A stretch of DNA of 5,537 nt from Planctomycetota bacterium (GTDB lineage Bacteria > Planctomycetota > UBA8108). Of this stretch, positions 5,025 to 5,537 are shown in pieces. Where the stretch lies: assembly GCA_002708465.1 (NCBI GenBank), contig PAOC01000137.1:1-5537 (forward strand), given 5' to 3'. The notes below the pieces were generated by a model. That model did not search any database. It saw only the letters and a program-made list of their open reading frames with translations, and was not told where the DNA came from. The position numbers and the translations under genes are program-made. Position 1 is the stretch's first letter. Each line of letters begins with the position of its first letter.

Positions 5025-5537
5025 TCAGTCAGCCTCGTAGCCGCGCCACATCCACACCAATGTGTCCGCCAGCGTCTGCTCGAAAACACGTCGGTCACAG
5101 TGCCTCGAGGCGCGGCTGAATACATAGCGGTAGTTGTAGCCCCTGGCCTTGAGGGCGGCTGCGGTGCGCCGGTTGGCCATCACCCAATTGTGGTAGGTCC
5201 CCTCGGGATCCCCGGACCCATTGTCGTTTTCAGAAACGTGCGTGAAAATCCGCAGGGGTTTCTTCTCACTGTTTTGAATCAGCTTCTTGCCGGAATGATA
5301 TTCCCAGGCGCCGAGCGGATACTTCGCCTCCTCAGGGGCATCGTCGTCCTGCTGATCGACGAACGTGCCGGAATACGTGATCAGGCGGCGAAACAGGTCG
5401 GGCCGAAACCAGCCCATGGTCAGGGCGGCGGCCCCGCCTGAGCTGCAGCCCATGGTGGCCCTGCCCCAGGGATTATCCGTGAAGGCTATTTTCGGGTAGG
5501 CGGCCTTGATCTCCGCGTTATTCAGCACGGCCGGCAA
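5025..5537 (-). CDS. Enterochelin-esterase-like alpha/beta-hydrolase, N-terminus cut by window edge
   Basis: The C-terminal 170 codons are present, with a TGA stop at 5025-5027. The frame runs open off the right edge, and the leading TTG is an internal Leu codon, not a start. The nucleophile elbow is G-C-S-S-G at residues 30-34 of the fragment, with Ser32 as probable nucleophile. It is followed by the typical helix and the P-D-L-F-R-R-L-I-T-Y-S-G-T-F strand/turn. The acid probably lies in H-V-S-E-N-D-N (100-106), and the catalytic His is probably His146 in S-R-H-C-D. The family (COG2382, Fes/IroD and esterase D relatives) hydrolyses ester bonds in siderophores, polysaccharide acyl groups or other esters; the substrate cannot be told here. 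The long conserved W-M-W-R-G-Y tail and the D-Q-Q-D-D-D insert match secreted versions I know from Planctomycetota and Verrucomicrobiota. Localisation cannot be judged because the N-terminus is missing. Confidence 0.9.
   Translation of the reverse strand: MPAVLNNAEIKAAYPKIAFTDNPWGRATMGCSSGGAAALTMGWFRPDLFRRLITYSGTFVDQQDDDAPEEAKYPLGAWEYHSGKKLIQNSEKKPLRIFTHVSENDNGSGDPEGTYHNWVMANRRTAAALKARGYNYRYVFSRASRHCDRRVFEQTLADTLVWMWRGYEAD

Noticed and set aside
4355..5125. Minus-strand open frame (256 codons) opposite the plus-strand propeller gene
   Set aside because: It is antisense to a gene with clear blade repeats and runs into the esterase gene in another frame; its sequence is typical of an antisense shadow.

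Overview
The window looks like a chromosomal stretch from a GC-rich bacterium of the Planctomycetota or Verrucomicrobiota kind. This is inferred from gene content only: secreted PQQ-type and 'NGNT'-type beta-propellers, EF-hand loops inserted in a propeller, and an enterochelin-esterase-like hydrolase. There is no marker gene that fixes the taxon. No tRNA, rRNA, CRISPR array, transposase or integrase is visible.

Layout from left to right. On the minus strand: a secreted beta-propeller protein cut by the left edge (1-696); a secreted PQQ-like propeller with two EF-hand loops (787-2280); and a surface-type protein with an N-terminal coiled coil and a C-terminal array of 15-residue YadA-head-like repeats (2386-3738). 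A divergent 328-base intergenic region follows (3739-4066). On the plus strand comes a second 'NGNT' propeller (4067-4981), a paralogue of the first gene. The C-terminal part of an alpha/beta-hydrolase of the enterochelin esterase (Fes-like) type lies convergently on the minus strand and is cut by the right edge (5025-5537). All four genes with a visible N-terminus start with a signal-like hydrophobic segment, so the locus mainly encodes exported or envelope proteins. No shared pathway can be proved from the sequence.

The most notable non-coding observation is a 40-nt element (37/40 identical) present twice. It lies 55 and 56 nt upstream of the start codons of two unrelated neighbouring genes, the PQQ propeller and the repeat protein. 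The segments between element and ATG are also similar, including the ribosome-binding site. The element can be read as a TTGATG-N18-TAGGCT promoter in which all three substitutions fall in the spacer. It can also be read as a hairpin that is kept, through a G-U pair, only in the minus-strand transcript. Because the two copies also flank the repeat-protein gene as direct repeats, that gene may be a cassette inserted or duplicated together with its leader.

No clearly new defence, mobile or biosynthetic system is visible. The candidates worth following are the duplicated leader and the inside-out coiled-coil/beta-roll surface protein.
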